A DNA stretch of 64,000 nt from NCBI GenBank assembly GCA_947499955.1, contig CANMQI010000003.1, positions 310,001 through 374,000 of the forward strand, given 5' to 3'. Source of the DNA: an uncultured Granulosicoccus sp. GTDB lineage: Bacteria; Pseudomonadota; Gammaproteobacteria; Granulosicoccales; Granulosicoccaceae. This document shows, piece by piece, positions 25,375 to 33,919 of this stretch; positions within the stretch are counted from its first letter, which is position 1, and every line of letters begins with the position of its first letter. The notes beneath the pieces were generated by a model that saw only the letters and a list, made by a program, of their open reading frames with translations, was not told the DNA's origin and made no database searches. The position numbers were made by a program, and so were the translations under genes.

Positions 25375-26094
25375 CTAGCGGTTGTTCTCAGCACGCCAGG
25401 CAGTGAACAACTCCAGGTTCGCCGGATCGGTGGCAGGATACAGGCCACGAATACTGGCACCGGCAGCGACTCGTTCAGTGACGAAGTCTTCGAAACTCGT
25501 CATCTCTACCGCTTCGGCAGCAATCTCGTCAACGATGCCAGCCGGAATGATGACAACCGATTCATCATCACCGAAGACGATATCCCCGGGCCACACGGCC
25601 ACGTCGCCACAGGCGATGGGCACATTGAGATCAAGCGCCTGATGCAGCGTCAGATTGGTAGGTGACGACGGTCGCTGGTGGTAGGCAGGAATGTCCAGAT
25701 CGGCGATCTCGGCACTGTCACGAAACCCTCCATCGGTGACCACACCCGCAGCTCCCCTGACCATCAGACGCGTCACCAGGATACTGCCAGCGGAGGCGGC
25801 GCGCGCATCCTTGCGACTGTCCATGATCATGACCGAGCCTTCAGGGCAGGTTTCCACACCCACGCGTTGCGGATGCTCGGGGTTGCGGAAGACTTCCAGC
25901 TGGTTCAGATCTTCACGTGCAGGGATATAGCGCAGCGTGAACGCCGGACCAATCATGTTGCCACGACCGGCACGCAAGGGATGCACATCCTGCAGCGTCT
26001 GATTACGCAGACCGCGCTTGTACAGGGCAGTACACAAGGTGGCAGCACTGACTCCCGACAACTTGTCGCGGGTATCACTGGAAAGAGTATTCAT
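25375..26094 (-). CDS. RraA-family protein (HMG/CHA aldolase-like)
   Basis: This 239-residue protein carries the RraA/4-hydroxy-4-methyl-2-oxoglutarate aldolase core GAAGVVTDGGFRDSAEI, with the Arg-Asp pair, plus GPAFTLRYIP and the C-terminal GDVAVWPGDIVFGDDESVVIIPA. Family members are either metal-dependent aldolases/oxaloacetate decarboxylases or inhibitors of RNase E. Next to sugar-acid and tricarboxylate transport genes, an aldolase or decarboxylase role on a 2-keto acid is more likely (inference). It converges on the sulfatase operon and is divergent from tctC. Confidence 0.85.
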   Translation of the reverse strand: MNTLSSDTRDKLSGVSAATLCTALYKRGLRNQTLQDVHPLRAGRGNMIGPAFTLRYIPAREDLNQLEVFRNPEHPQRVGVETCPEGSVMIMDSRKDARAASAGSILVTRLMVRGAAGVVTDGGFRDSAEIADLDIPAYHQRPSSPTNLTLHQALDLNVPIACGDVAVWPGDIVFGDDESVVIIPAGIVDEIAAEAVEMTSFEDFVTERVAAGASIRGLYPATDPANLELFTAWRAENNR

Positions 26095-26338
26095 AGGCTT
26101 CGACTAGGTTCAGTTCATCAGGGGCACCTGATCCTCGTGGCTTACCGAGCGACCGGGCATCGTGGAAACGTGGAAACGTGTTCAGAGCACTTGCACTGAA
26201 ATTTTATGATGGTATGCTTGTTTGCGCAATCTAGTATACATGATATCTCTTTTATCCATACCAGATGAGTAACGGCTCGAACAGCCACAGGCTGCTGGAG
26301 CCACCACTACAAGATCACCACAGGAGCTATACCGAACA
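26095..26338. promoter_or_regulatory. Divergent control region between rraA-like and tctC
   Basis: This 244-bp gap contains the short tandem repeat CGTGGAAA (26161-26168 and 26169-26176, plus CGTG). An AT-rich stretch with a GTATAC palindrome lies near 26234, a likely place for promoter and operator elements. I see no gene and cannot assign -35 and -10 boxes confidently. Confidence 0.4.
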
Positions 26339-27304
26339 ATGATCAGGAAAAAAATGCTGCGCAAGCTGAGCACGATGGCCATTCTGCTGGCCGTTGCCGG
26401 TGGCACCATCGCTGCTGACTTTCCCACCAGAGATATCCGCTACATCGTGCCCTGGCCTGCCGGTGGTGGCGTGGACGGTATCTCACGAAAGATCAACAGC
26501 ATTGCCGAACAATCCATCGACAAGTCCATCTTTGTCGAGAACATCGGCGGCGCCGTGACCGCAACCGGCCTGATGCAGATGAGCAAGGCGCGTCCGGATG
26601 GACAAACCATTGCTGCACTGACCTATGACAGCATCATCACGCTGCCACGCGGCGAAATGGTGCCGGGCTATTCCCTGGACAACATGCGCTACATTGCCAG
26701 AATCACCAAGGAGGCCGATGCCATCGTGGTCTCCAAAAGCTCCGGCATCACCTCCTATGAAGAGCTGATTGCAGCTGCAAAGGCAGAGCCTGGAACCGTA
26801 CGTGTCGGTGTTGCACCGGAAGGCTCCGGACCTTATCTGGCCGTGAAGCGACTGCAGGAAGCGGCAGGCGTTGAATTCAACGTCATTGCCTACCCCGGCT
26901 CTTCCAGTGCCGAAACCGAAGCCCTGCTCTCTGGCGAAATCGTCGCGGCCATATCCAGTCTGGGGGACTTCAACGGCATCATCGAGTCGGGTGATGCGAT
27001 GGGCGTGATCGAGCTCTCTTCCGAACAGAACCCATCCTATCCGGATGTACCGCCCATCAGCGAAAAGGGAATCGATCTGGAAACAGGCAGCTTCATCGTA
27101 CTGGCAGCACCTGCCAAGACACCGGATGATGTCATCGCCAGTCTCGAATCCATTTACAAGACAGCTTATGACAGCGAAGAATTCCAGACCTGGATTACCA
27201 AGGTTGGCGTAACACCCAGCTGGTTGGGCGCTGCAGAAGTCCAGGGTTGGGTCGACAATCTGCAATCCACAACCTTTGGCGTCATGGACGAACTCGGTCT
27301 CTGA
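26339..27304 (+). CDS. tctC: Tripartite tricarboxylate transporter binding protein TctC
   Basis: This 321-residue periplasmic protein of the Bug/TctC family has a signal peptide (LSTMAILLAVAGGTIAA), then DFPTRDIRYIVPWPAGGGVDGISRKI, the hallmark TctC start. NIGGAVTATGLMQMSKARPDGQTI and the C-terminal aspartate-rich region fit. It binds a carboxylate and hands it to TctAB. A second Met at codon 6 is an alternative start. Ligand unknown; the neighbouring RraA-like aldolase suggests a hydroxylated di- or tricarboxylate. Confidence 0.93.
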   Translation: MIRKKMLRKLSTMAILLAVAGGTIAADFPTRDIRYIVPWPAGGGVDGISRKINSIAEQSIDKSIFVENIGGAVTATGLMQMSKARPDGQTIAALTYDSIITLPRGEMVPGYSLDNMRYIARITKEADAIVVSKSSGITSYEELIAAAKAEPGTVRVGVAPEGSGPYLAVKRLQEAAGVEFNVIAYPGSSSAETEALLSGEIVAAISSLGDFNGIIESGDAMGVIELSSEQNPSYPDVPPISEKGIDLETGSFIVLAAPAKTPDDVIASLESIYKTAYDSEEFQTWITKVGVTPSWLGAAEVQGWVDNLQSTTFGVMDELGL

Positions 27305-27321
27305 TCTCGTTCCAGTAACAG

Positions 27322-27346
27322 GGTCGCTGCCAGCCAGGCGGCGACC
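27322..27346 (+). other. Stem-loop between tctC and tctB
   Basis: GGTCGCTGCC (27322-27331) pairs with GGCGGCGACC (27337-27346) over 10 bp (one G-U) with a 5-nt loop. It is followed by TTTCCTCC and begins 18 bp after the tctC stop. Probably it raises TctC levels relative to the membrane subunits. Confidence 0.65.
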
Positions 27347-27385
27347 TTTCCTCCTCCCCTGTGACAGATGAGTTCGGGACAGACA

Positions 27386-27844
27386 ATGCAGAGTATGAAA
27401 AAGGCCGTTTTCCCCCTCCTTTTGCTACTTTTTTCCACGGGTTATCTGGTGACAGCCAGGGGCCTGGGTCCATCGATAGTCGATGGCAGGCTTTCACCTT
27501 CCTTCTTCCCCTCGATACTGGGCACGCTGGCAGTGCTGCTCAGCATCGTGCTGGTCTGGCGCGCGCTGCAGGAAGGCATGGCCGATGAGGACGGCGATGC
27601 CCCCAGCGGCATTGCCCGCTACCGAGTGCTGTTGATCACAGTCTCCACCGCGCTGTTCATCCTCGTTTTCCAGCAAATCGGCTACCTGTTCTCGGCAACC
27701 GCCTATGTACTATCCATCATTCTGGTCTTTTCGGATCGTGGCAAGATTCCTTCCAAGTTTCTGATGGCTCTGGTCACCGCCCTGGGCGCCTACCTGCTGT
27801 TCACGCAGGCCTTCAATGTTCGCCTACCCGGGTTGTGGAGCTGA
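27386..27844 (+). CDS. tctB: Tripartite tricarboxylate transporter small membrane subunit TctB
   Basis: This protein of about 152 residues has four hydrophobic helices (FPLLLLLFSTGYLVTA, FFPSILGTLAVLLSIVLVW, VLLITVSTALFILVFQQIGYLFSATAYVLSIILVF and ALVTALGAYLLFTQAF), the TctB/DUF1468 layout. Starts at 27368, 27386 and 27395 are all possible; none has a strong ribosome site. It lies between tctC and tctA, as in typical TTT operons. Confidence 0.88.
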   Translation: MQSMKKAVFPLLLLLFSTGYLVTARGLGPSIVDGRLSPSFFPSILGTLAVLLSIVLVWRALQEGMADEDGDAPSGIARYRVLLITVSTALFILVFQQIGYLFSATAYVLSIILVFSDRGKIPSKFLMALVTALGAYLLFTQAFNVRLPGLWS

Positions 27845-27846
27845 TC

Positions 27847-29373
27847 ATGGAATTCATCGAACTGGTACTCGCCAGCTTTTCCAAACTGCTGGACCCGCTC
27901 ACACTGACCTACGTCGTCTGTGGTTTTCTCATTGGTACCGTGTTTGCAGCCATCCCCGGATTGACTGCCACGCTTGCATTGGCCCTGTTACTGCCTCTTA
28001 CCTACAGCCTTGATGTCACCACAGCCCTCATGGCCTGTGCCAGCATCTACATGGCGGGCATGTGCGGTGGCAGCATCACGGCCATCACCATCAATATTCC
28101 GGGCGCGCCCTCATCCATGATGACCGCTCTGGATGGCTACCCGATGCACCAGAGAGGTCAGGGAGCATTGGCATTGGGACATGCCGCCATCGCGTCCATG
28201 TTCGGCGGTGCCGTCGGCGCCTTGCTGCTGATTCTGCTGGCGCCGGTCATCGCCGATGCCTCCCTGCTGGTCAAGACCACCGGCAAGTTCTCCCTGTTGC
28301 TGTTCGCCATGGTCGTCATCGTGATCGCGCAGCGTGGCAACGTCATCAAGGGCGCGTTCGCCGCCTGCCTTGGACTCATGCTCGCAACCATCGGTCTGGA
28401 CACCATGGTACCCGTCACTCGATTCACCTTCGGCCTGGCTGACCTGACTTCCGGGATCGAACTGATGCCCGTGATCATCGGTGCGTTTGCGGTCAGCGAG
28501 ATTCTCACGCAAACCGACCTGGCCCGCCAGACACAGCACCTGAAGGAAGCCGTCAAGACCATGCCAATGGTGAAACGTCGGGACTTTCTGCCACCGTGGT
28601 CGGATATCAAGAAGGTTGGCCTGGCCTGCTATCTACGCTCCAGCCTCATCGGCTATGCCGTAGGTACGTTGCCCGGAGCCGGCGGTTCCATGGGCGGGTT
28701 TCTGGCCTATATCGAAACGGTCAGAACCTCAAGGCAACCACAGAGCTTCGGCAAGGGCAACCCGCAGGGCATCGCCGCGGCCGAGAGCGCCAACAACGCT
28801 GTCTGTGGCGGTGCGCTGGTGCCGATGCTGACCTTCGGCATACCGGGTGACCCCATTACCGCCATTGTGCTGGGTGTACTGGTCATCAACGGCATCCAGC
28901 CGGGACCACAGCTGATGACAGATCAGGCAGGTCTGATCGCCCCCATGTTGGCAGCCTTGCTGTTCAGTGCCGTCGTGCTCATTCCCCTGACTCTCTACCT
29001 GCTGGGTCCGTTCTTCATCCGCATCGTCTCCATCCGCAAGGATGTCCTGTATGCGGCCATCGGACTGCTATCGGTCGTCGGCAGCTACGTGGCCACCTTC
29101 TCCACGTTTCAGATGATGATGACGCTGGCCATGGGCATTCTTGCCTATCATTTGCGCAAGCGCGGCTTCCCGGTCATCACCTTGCTGCTGGGTTTCATCC
29201 TGGGGCCCAATCTGGAGGAATTCCTGCGTCGTTCCCTGACCCTGTCACAAGGCGACCCCATGACATTCCTGACCAATCCGGACAGCCTGTTCTTCCTGGT
29301 GTTGACACTGATCTTCATCTACTTTCTCGCCATACGCAAACCCCTGGCACAACCCGATACCGAGAAGAGCTGA
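27847..29373 (+). CDS. tctA: Tripartite tricarboxylate transporter large permease TctA
   Basis: This 508-residue inner-membrane protein has about 10-12 helices. TctA signatures are AAIPGLTATLALALLLPLTY, YMAGMCGGSITAITINIPGAPSSMMTALDGYPM and VGTLPGAGGSMGGFLAYIETVR. The ATG at 27847 lies 2 bp after the tctB stop with GGAG 6 nt upstream. It forms the cation-coupled permease with TctB. A hairpin follows about 35 bp downstream. Confidence 0.94.
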   Translation: MEFIELVLASFSKLLDPLTLTYVVCGFLIGTVFAAIPGLTATLALALLLPLTYSLDVTTALMACASIYMAGMCGGSITAITINIPGAPSSMMTALDGYPMHQRGQGALALGHAAIASMFGGAVGALLLILLAPVIADASLLVKTTGKFSLLLFAMVVIVIAQRGNVIKGAFAACLGLMLATIGLDTMVPVTRFTFGLADLTSGIELMPVIIGAFAVSEILTQTDLARQTQHLKEAVKTMPMVKRRDFLPPWSDIKKVGLACYLRSSLIGYAVGTLPGAGGSMGGFLAYIETVRTSRQPQSFGKGNPQGIAAAESANNAVCGGALVPMLTFGIPGDPITAIVLGVLVINGIQPGPQLMTDQAGLIAPMLAALLFSAVVLIPLTLYLLGPFFIRIVSIRKDVLYAAIGLLSVVGSYVATFSTFQMMMTLAMGILAYHLRKRGFPVITLLLGFILGPNLEEFLRRSLTLSQGDPMTFLTNPDSLFFLVLTLIFIYFLAIRKPLAQPDTEKS

Positions 29374-29406
29374 TCAGTCCGAATCACTGAAGATCCGCAA
29401 ACTTGC

Positions 29407-29440
29407 CCCTGTATCGCCGCACGTCATAAGCGATGCAGGG
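29407..29440 (+). terminator. Stem-loop after tctA, probable 3' end
   Basis: CCCTGTATCGC (29407-29417) pairs with GCGATGCAGGG (29430-29440) over 11 bp with one G-U and a 12-nt loop. No T run follows. It probably marks the end of the tctCBA transcript; the rest of 29374-29546 holds no gene. Confidence 0.5.
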
Positions 29441-29546
29441 CCTGCCAGCCTGATACCTGCGACCGATAGCTGATCCTGTTCGGTATGGGTAATTCTGTTA
29501 TGCTGAAAACCCCTGTAAAATCAGACATATTCGTCTAGCGATAGGA

Positions 29547-30326
29547 ATGGCCAGAGTAAAATCATCAGCAAATTTCGAGCTGTTTTCGGAACTGTTCAAG
29601 GACGTTTCGCTGAGCTCGGACGAGAGCATGGTCAACCAGATTCATCGTGTACTCTGGGACTTGATCACCACCACTCGCCTGCTGCCTGGACAGCTTTTAT
29701 CCGAAAAGGAATTGTCCGAATCACTGAATGCAAGCCGCACACCAGTGCGCGAGGCCCTGATTCGACTCGAAGAAGCCGGGCTGGTCTATGTGGTGCCCAA
29801 GAGCGGCACCTATGTGACGCCGGTGCGCATCAGTACCTATATAGAGGCCTGCTTCATACGTCTGCAACTGGAAATCGGCTCTGCCCGACGAGCGGCGGAA
29901 CGATTCGCCGACTATCAGTCCGACGAAGACCTGAACGACATCATCGATCTGCAGACACAAGCCTTGAAAGATGATGATTACTCACGATTTTTCATACTGG
30001 ACGAAAAACTGCATCAATCCATTTTTCGCATTGCCGGCGTGGCGGGTGTCTGGGATGTGCTGCGCCGTACTCAGTCCGAGGTGTACCGCATCCGGCATCT
30101 GAAGCGTGAATATCAGCTACGCCATGGCGCTCGGGTTCTGAAGGCTCACCAGAGGATCGTGGACAGCATCAGTGCCTGCGACCCGGATGCAGCGGAAGCC
30201 GCCATGATCGAGCATCTTGGGCCTCTGGAACGGGAAGTCGAGCAACTGACCGCTTTCCCTGAACTACTCAAGTTCATCGAACAACAGAATACGGACATTC
30301 CCAGATCCCGGCGTCGCGCCAACTGA
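29547..30326 (+). CDS. GntR-family (FCD) transcriptional regulator
   Basis: This 259-residue protein has an N-terminal winged helix (VNQIHRVLWDLITTTRLLPGQLLSEKELSESLNASRTPVREALIRLEEAGLVYVVPKSGTYV). Its FCD domain carries the Asp/His residues of FILDEKLHQSIFRIAG and AHQRIVDSISACDPDAAEAAMIEHL. It sits 173 bp after tctA and converges on the ribose-type importer. It could control either. Operator-like TNGTNNNACNA boxes upstream of the importer (35020 and 35183) fit this subfamily. Confidence 0.9.
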   Translation: MARVKSSANFELFSELFKDVSLSSDESMVNQIHRVLWDLITTTRLLPGQLLSEKELSESLNASRTPVREALIRLEEAGLVYVVPKSGTYVTPVRISTYIEACFIRLQLEIGSARRAAERFADYQSDEDLNDIIDLQTQALKDDDYSRFFILDEKLHQSIFRIAGVAGVWDVLRRTQSEVYRIRHLKREYQLRHGARVLKAHQRIVDSISACDPDAAEAAMIEHLGPLEREVEQLTAFPELLKFIEQQNTDIPRSRRRAN

Positions 30327-30350
30327 TTCTGTCCGGACGCGGAGTCTGCC

Positions 30351-31397
30351 TTATCTCTGTCCGAGCAAGGCTTGCTCACCATCCCGCCCGCGCGTACACC
30401 GGCTCGATGATGCCTCATCCAGCCTCGAGGCTCGCAGCGCCGATAACACCTGCTCCTGTCGTCTGGCTGATACTCGGTCCACGACAACAGCGGCAAGCAA
30501 CACCACACCGCGGACGATATCGTAGATATAGGGCGATGCATTGAGCAGATTCAATCCGTTGTCGATCAATACGAGAAAGAAGGCGCCGAAAACACTGCCG
30601 ATAACCGTACCGCTGCCACCGGTCAACTTGGTACCGCCAAGAATGACCGCAGCAATGACCGTGAACTCGATGCCGATGCCAATGCCGGACTGCAAACCAC
30701 CCACCCGGGCCAGCAGAATCAGGGCAGCTACCCCGGTGACAAATCCGCCCATGCCGTAGACCAGTACCGTCACGGAATTGCTCGGCAGATTCGACTCTCT
30801 GGCCGAGCGTGCAGAGCTGCCCATGGCCCGGGCATAGACACCCAGGCGCGTATGGTTCAAGACATAGACGCCCAACACCACGATGACGAACAACAGGATG
30901 ATCGGTACCGGCAGACCCATGACCCTGCCATTGCCCAGAAAGCCCATTTCCCGAGGCACCGGTATATTCTGCGCACCGGTCATGTGGATGGCCATGCCTC
31001 GATAGATCGAGTAGGTGGCAAGCGTGGTGATCAGCGGCGACATCCTGAAGCGAATCACCAGCAGACCGTTGATGGCGCCCAGCAAGGTGGCACAACACAT
31101 GGCCGCCGTGAATGCCAGCAGATAACTCTGCGTATCCAGCATCAGCTGGGCAAACAGTGCCGAGGTGAAGAACAGGATGGCGCCCATGGAAATATCGATG
31201 CCCGCCGTGATGATGATGAAAGTCATGCCGACCGCCATGATGGCCGTCACACCCGACTGCACCAGCATGGACTGGAAGTTCGACAGACTGAGAAATGCGG
31301 GGGACACCAGCGCCAGCAGCGTGGCAAACGCCACGTTGGCGATGGCAATCGGAAGCCATTTCTGCCGCGTGAATACGGTACGAATCGTGTTTTTCAT
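30351..31397 (-). CDS. Ribose-type ABC importer permease (second)
   Basis: This 348-residue CUT2 (RbsC/AraH-like) permease shows VTAIMAVGMTFIIITAGIDISMGAILFFTSALFAQLM and VIAAVILGGTKLTGGSGTVIGSVFGAFFLVLIDNGLNLL, both characteristic. It is the last gene of the importer operon, 3 bp after the ATPase. Two different permeases in the same operon suggest a heterodimeric channel. The C-terminal tail after VVDRVSARRQ is longer than usual. Confidence 0.92.
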   Translation of the reverse strand: MKNTIRTVFTRQKWLPIAIANVAFATLLALVSPAFLSLSNFQSMLVQSGVTAIMAVGMTFIIITAGIDISMGAILFFTSALFAQLMLDTQSYLLAFTAAMCCATLLGAINGLLVIRFRMSPLITTLATYSIYRGMAIHMTGAQNIPVPREMGFLGNGRVMGLPVPIILLFVIVVLGVYVLNHTRLGVYARAMGSSARSARESNLPSNSVTVLVYGMGGFVTGVAALILLARVGGLQSGIGIGIEFTVIAAVILGGTKLTGGSGTVIGSVFGAFFLVLIDNGLNLLNASPYIYDIVRGVVLLAAVVVDRVSARRQEQVLSALRASRLDEASSSRCTRGRDGEQALLGQR

Positions 31398-31400
31398 GAT

Positions 31401-32906
31401 TCAGGCGACCTTGTCGTCTACGCTGGCTGCCAGGGAGATGATCCTGACCGAATCGAATTCCTCGCGACTGAATTCGCCCACGAGACGACCTTTGCGCATC
31501 ACCAGTATGCGGTGAGACAACTGTAGAAGCTCGGGCAGATCGGAGGAGACCACGACAACAGCCGCGCCGTGCTCGGCTAATTCCCTGATGCGAGTGTGAA
31601 TGTCGAACTTGGCACCGATGTCGACCCCCTTGGTTGGTTCATCCAGTACCAATACCTCTGGCTCGGTGGCCATCCAGCGACTCAACAGCACCTTCTGCTG
31701 ATTGCCACCACTGAGCGCATCCACACGGACATTGATGTGCGGAATGGCAATGCCCGCGCTGTCCACAACAGCCTGTGTTGCTTGACGTTCACCGGAAAAA
31801 CCCAGCTTGAACAGGCCTCGCCTGATGAACCGGGAGATGGCTGCCACGGAAAGATTTTCCCGCACCGCGCGATTGAGAAACAGGCCATTGACACGGCGAT
31901 CTTCGGGCAGGTAACACACACCCAGGCGCTTCATGCCAGCCACTGATCTCTCAGGCACGACCTTGCCATGCACATGCACATCACCAGTGGCCGGACGAAG
32001 CCCGAAGATGGCCTCGGCCACCTCGGTACGCCCCGCTCCCATCAGTCCGGCAATTCCGACGATTTCCCCACGTTGCACGGCAAAGGATATGTCCCGGAAG
32101 TCGGCAGAGCCCAGATTCTCGACCCGCAGCGCTTCGCAGCTTCCCGTGACTGGCCGGATCGTGTCGGGCGAGTTTTCGAAGGAGCGTCCCACCATCAAGG
32201 CTTCCAGTTGCCGTTGTGTCACATCGGCCAGTTGACCACTGGCCACCTGCTGGCCATCGCGCAACACGATATAGCTGTCGCATACCCGGTAGATTTCCTC
32301 CAGGAAGTGCGAGATGAAGACGATGGCGATGCCACGATCCCGGAGCTTGTCCAGTATCAGAAACAGCTTCTCCCGTTCAACAGCCGTCAGAGAGGTTGTC
32401 GGCTCATCGAGGATCAGCACCTTGTCGGCATGCAGAAGCGCCTTGCCGATTTCCACGATCTGCTGCATGCCGGCACCCAGTGAATTCACCGTGGCATGTG
32501 GGTCGATATCCATCCCCAGAAAATCCAGCTGTTCGCGCACGATACGCTCCATTTCACGCCAGTCGATCCGCAGTCTGGAGCCCGGCATCGAGCCGATGCA
32601 CATGTTCTCCGCCACCGTCAGCGATCCGAAGAGGCTCAGCTCCTGATGAACCGCGGAAATGCCATGGGCATGTCCCTCATTCCGCTCGACGACGTGACCG
32701 TCCACCAGTATCTGCCCGCCAGTAGGTTCCAGCAGGCCGCACAACATGTTCTTGGTGGTCGACTTACCGGCGCCGTTCTCCCCAACCAGTCCAACCACCT
32801 GCCCCGGATAGAGATCGAATGAAATTCCATCAACGACTGTCTTGCCGGAGAACGATTTCTTCAGCCCACGAAAGGAGAGCAGCGGTGTTGTGGTATTCCC
32901 GTTCAA
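31401..32906 (-). CDS. Ribose-type ABC importer ATPase (RbsA/MglA-like)
   Basis: This 501-residue protein has two fused ATPase domains. The first has Walker A GENGAGKST, signature LGAGMQQIVEIGKAL and Walker B VLILDEPTTSLT. The second has a degenerate Walker A (GLMGAGRTEVAE), the usual RbsA pattern, plus signature LSGGNQQKVLLSRW and VLVLDEPTKGVD. The start is TTG at 32906, directly after the TAG of the upstream permease and with GGAGG 6 nt ahead; no better ATG exists. Confidence 0.93.
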   Translation of the reverse strand: MNGNTTTPLLSFRGLKKSFSGKTVVDGISFDLYPGQVVGLVGENGAGKSTTKNMLCGLLEPTGGQILVDGHVVERNEGHAHGISAVHQELSLFGSLTVAENMCIGSMPGSRLRIDWREMERIVREQLDFLGMDIDPHATVNSLGAGMQQIVEIGKALLHADKVLILDEPTTSLTAVEREKLFLILDKLRDRGIAIVFISHFLEEIYRVCDSYIVLRDGQQVASGQLADVTQRQLEALMVGRSFENSPDTIRPVTGSCEALRVENLGSADFRDISFAVQRGEIVGIAGLMGAGRTEVAEAIFGLRPATGDVHVHGKVVPERSVAGMKRLGVCYLPEDRRVNGLFLNRAVRENLSVAAISRFIRRGLFKLGFSGERQATQAVVDSAGIAIPHINVRVDALSGGNQQKVLLSRWMATEPEVLVLDEPTKGVDIGAKFDIHTRIRELAEHGAAVVVVSSDLPELLQLSHRILVMRKGRLVGEFSREEFDSVRIISLAASVDDKVA

Positions 32907-33848
32907 CTAGTGCCTCCGCGTGCTCAACTTCATGGACAGCCAGGTACCGAAGAAAATCAGCAAGCCCTGAATGATCAATTGATCGTAGAACGCAATGCCG
33001 ATCAGATTGAGACCGCTGATCAGCACCGACAACAGGCCGACCCCCAGAACGGTTCGGGCAATCGAGCCTTCACCGCCTTCCATCGTTGTGCCTCCAAGCA
33101 CCACGGCACCGATGATGATGAGCAACAAGGTGTCGCCAACCCCTGGAATGGCGTTACCCAGCGTGGCAATACTGATGAATCCGGCAATGCCGCCCAGTAC
33201 ACCGGACACGGCGTAAACGCTGACCTCGGTCAAACGGACATTGATTCCGGCATAGCGAGCGGCATTGCGATTACTGCCGATAAGCATCACATGCCGCCCC
33301 CAGTCTGTCTGCGTCAGTGCCAACAGACAAAGGGCGACCACCAGCAGGCCCGCCCAGGTCACGGCCGGAACGCCGGCTATGCTCAGAAAACCAAAATCCA
33401 TCATCGAATAGGGCGTGCCCTGCACGGCAATCCCCTTGGACAGGACGAAGGCTACACCGCGTGCAATCAACTGGGTCGCCATGGTCGTGATGAAGGGCGT
33501 CAATCCCAGCACACCAATCAGCAGCCCGTTCAACAGCCCGAAACACAGACCAACCAGCATGGCAGCCAGTGCGCCAAGCAACACGCTGCCACTGGCTGCC
33601 ATGACCAGGCCCGCTATGACAGCACTGGCGCTGATTACGGTGGATATCGACAAGTCGATGCCTCCCATCAGAAAAACCAGCGTCATGCCGATTGATGCAA
33701 TCAGCACAACCGAGTTGGCTGTCAACATCGCCTCGATGTTGCCCGTGGTCAGAAAATACGGAGAAAACAGTGAAAAGCCGACAAACAGTGCAACCAGTAC
33801 CGGGGCTACCGGGTAGGATCGAACCGAGTCTGACAGTGCCTTGATCAT
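32907..33848 (-). CDS. Ribose-type ABC importer permease (first)
   Basis: This 313-residue CUT2 permease shows NSVVLIASIGMTLVFLMGGIDLSISTVISASAVIAGLVM, GLLIGVLGLTPFITTMATQLIARGVAFVLSKG and IIGAVVLGGTTMEGGEGSIARTVLGVGLL. It lies 71 bp downstream of the binding-protein gene, with a hairpin between. Its stop abuts the ATPase TTG start, so translation is coupled. Confidence 0.92.
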   Translation of the reverse strand: MIKALSDSVRSYPVAPVLVALFVGFSLFSPYFLTTGNIEAMLTANSVVLIASIGMTLVFLMGGIDLSISTVISASAVIAGLVMAASGSVLLGALAAMLVGLCFGLLNGLLIGVLGLTPFITTMATQLIARGVAFVLSKGIAVQGTPYSMMDFGFLSIAGVPAVTWAGLLVVALCLLALTQTDWGRHVMLIGSNRNAARYAGINVRLTEVSVYAVSGVLGGIAGFISIATLGNAIPGVGDTLLLIIIGAVVLGGTTMEGGEGSIARTVLGVGLLSVLISGLNLIGIAFYDQLIIQGLLIFFGTWLSMKLSTRRH

Positions 33849-33872
33849 GGGTATGTACGCTCGGTGGAAACG

Positions 33873-33895
33873 GGCCGGGACAGCCTTGCCCGGCC
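33873..33895 (-). other. Stem-loop between binding-protein and permease genes
   Basis: GGCCGGG (33873-33879) pairs with CCCGGCC (33889-33895) with a 9-nt loop, in the 71-bp gap after the binding-protein gene. There is no T run in the direction of transcription. Confidence 0.6.
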
Positions 33896-33919
33896 TGCTG
33901 CCAACAGGCTATCCGCAGC

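Noticed and set aside
25375-26094. Regulator of RNase E activity RraA
   Set aside because: Family membership is clear, but catabolic context and the conserved Arg-Asp pair make an aldolase or decarboxylase role more likely than RNase inhibition; left as RraA-family.
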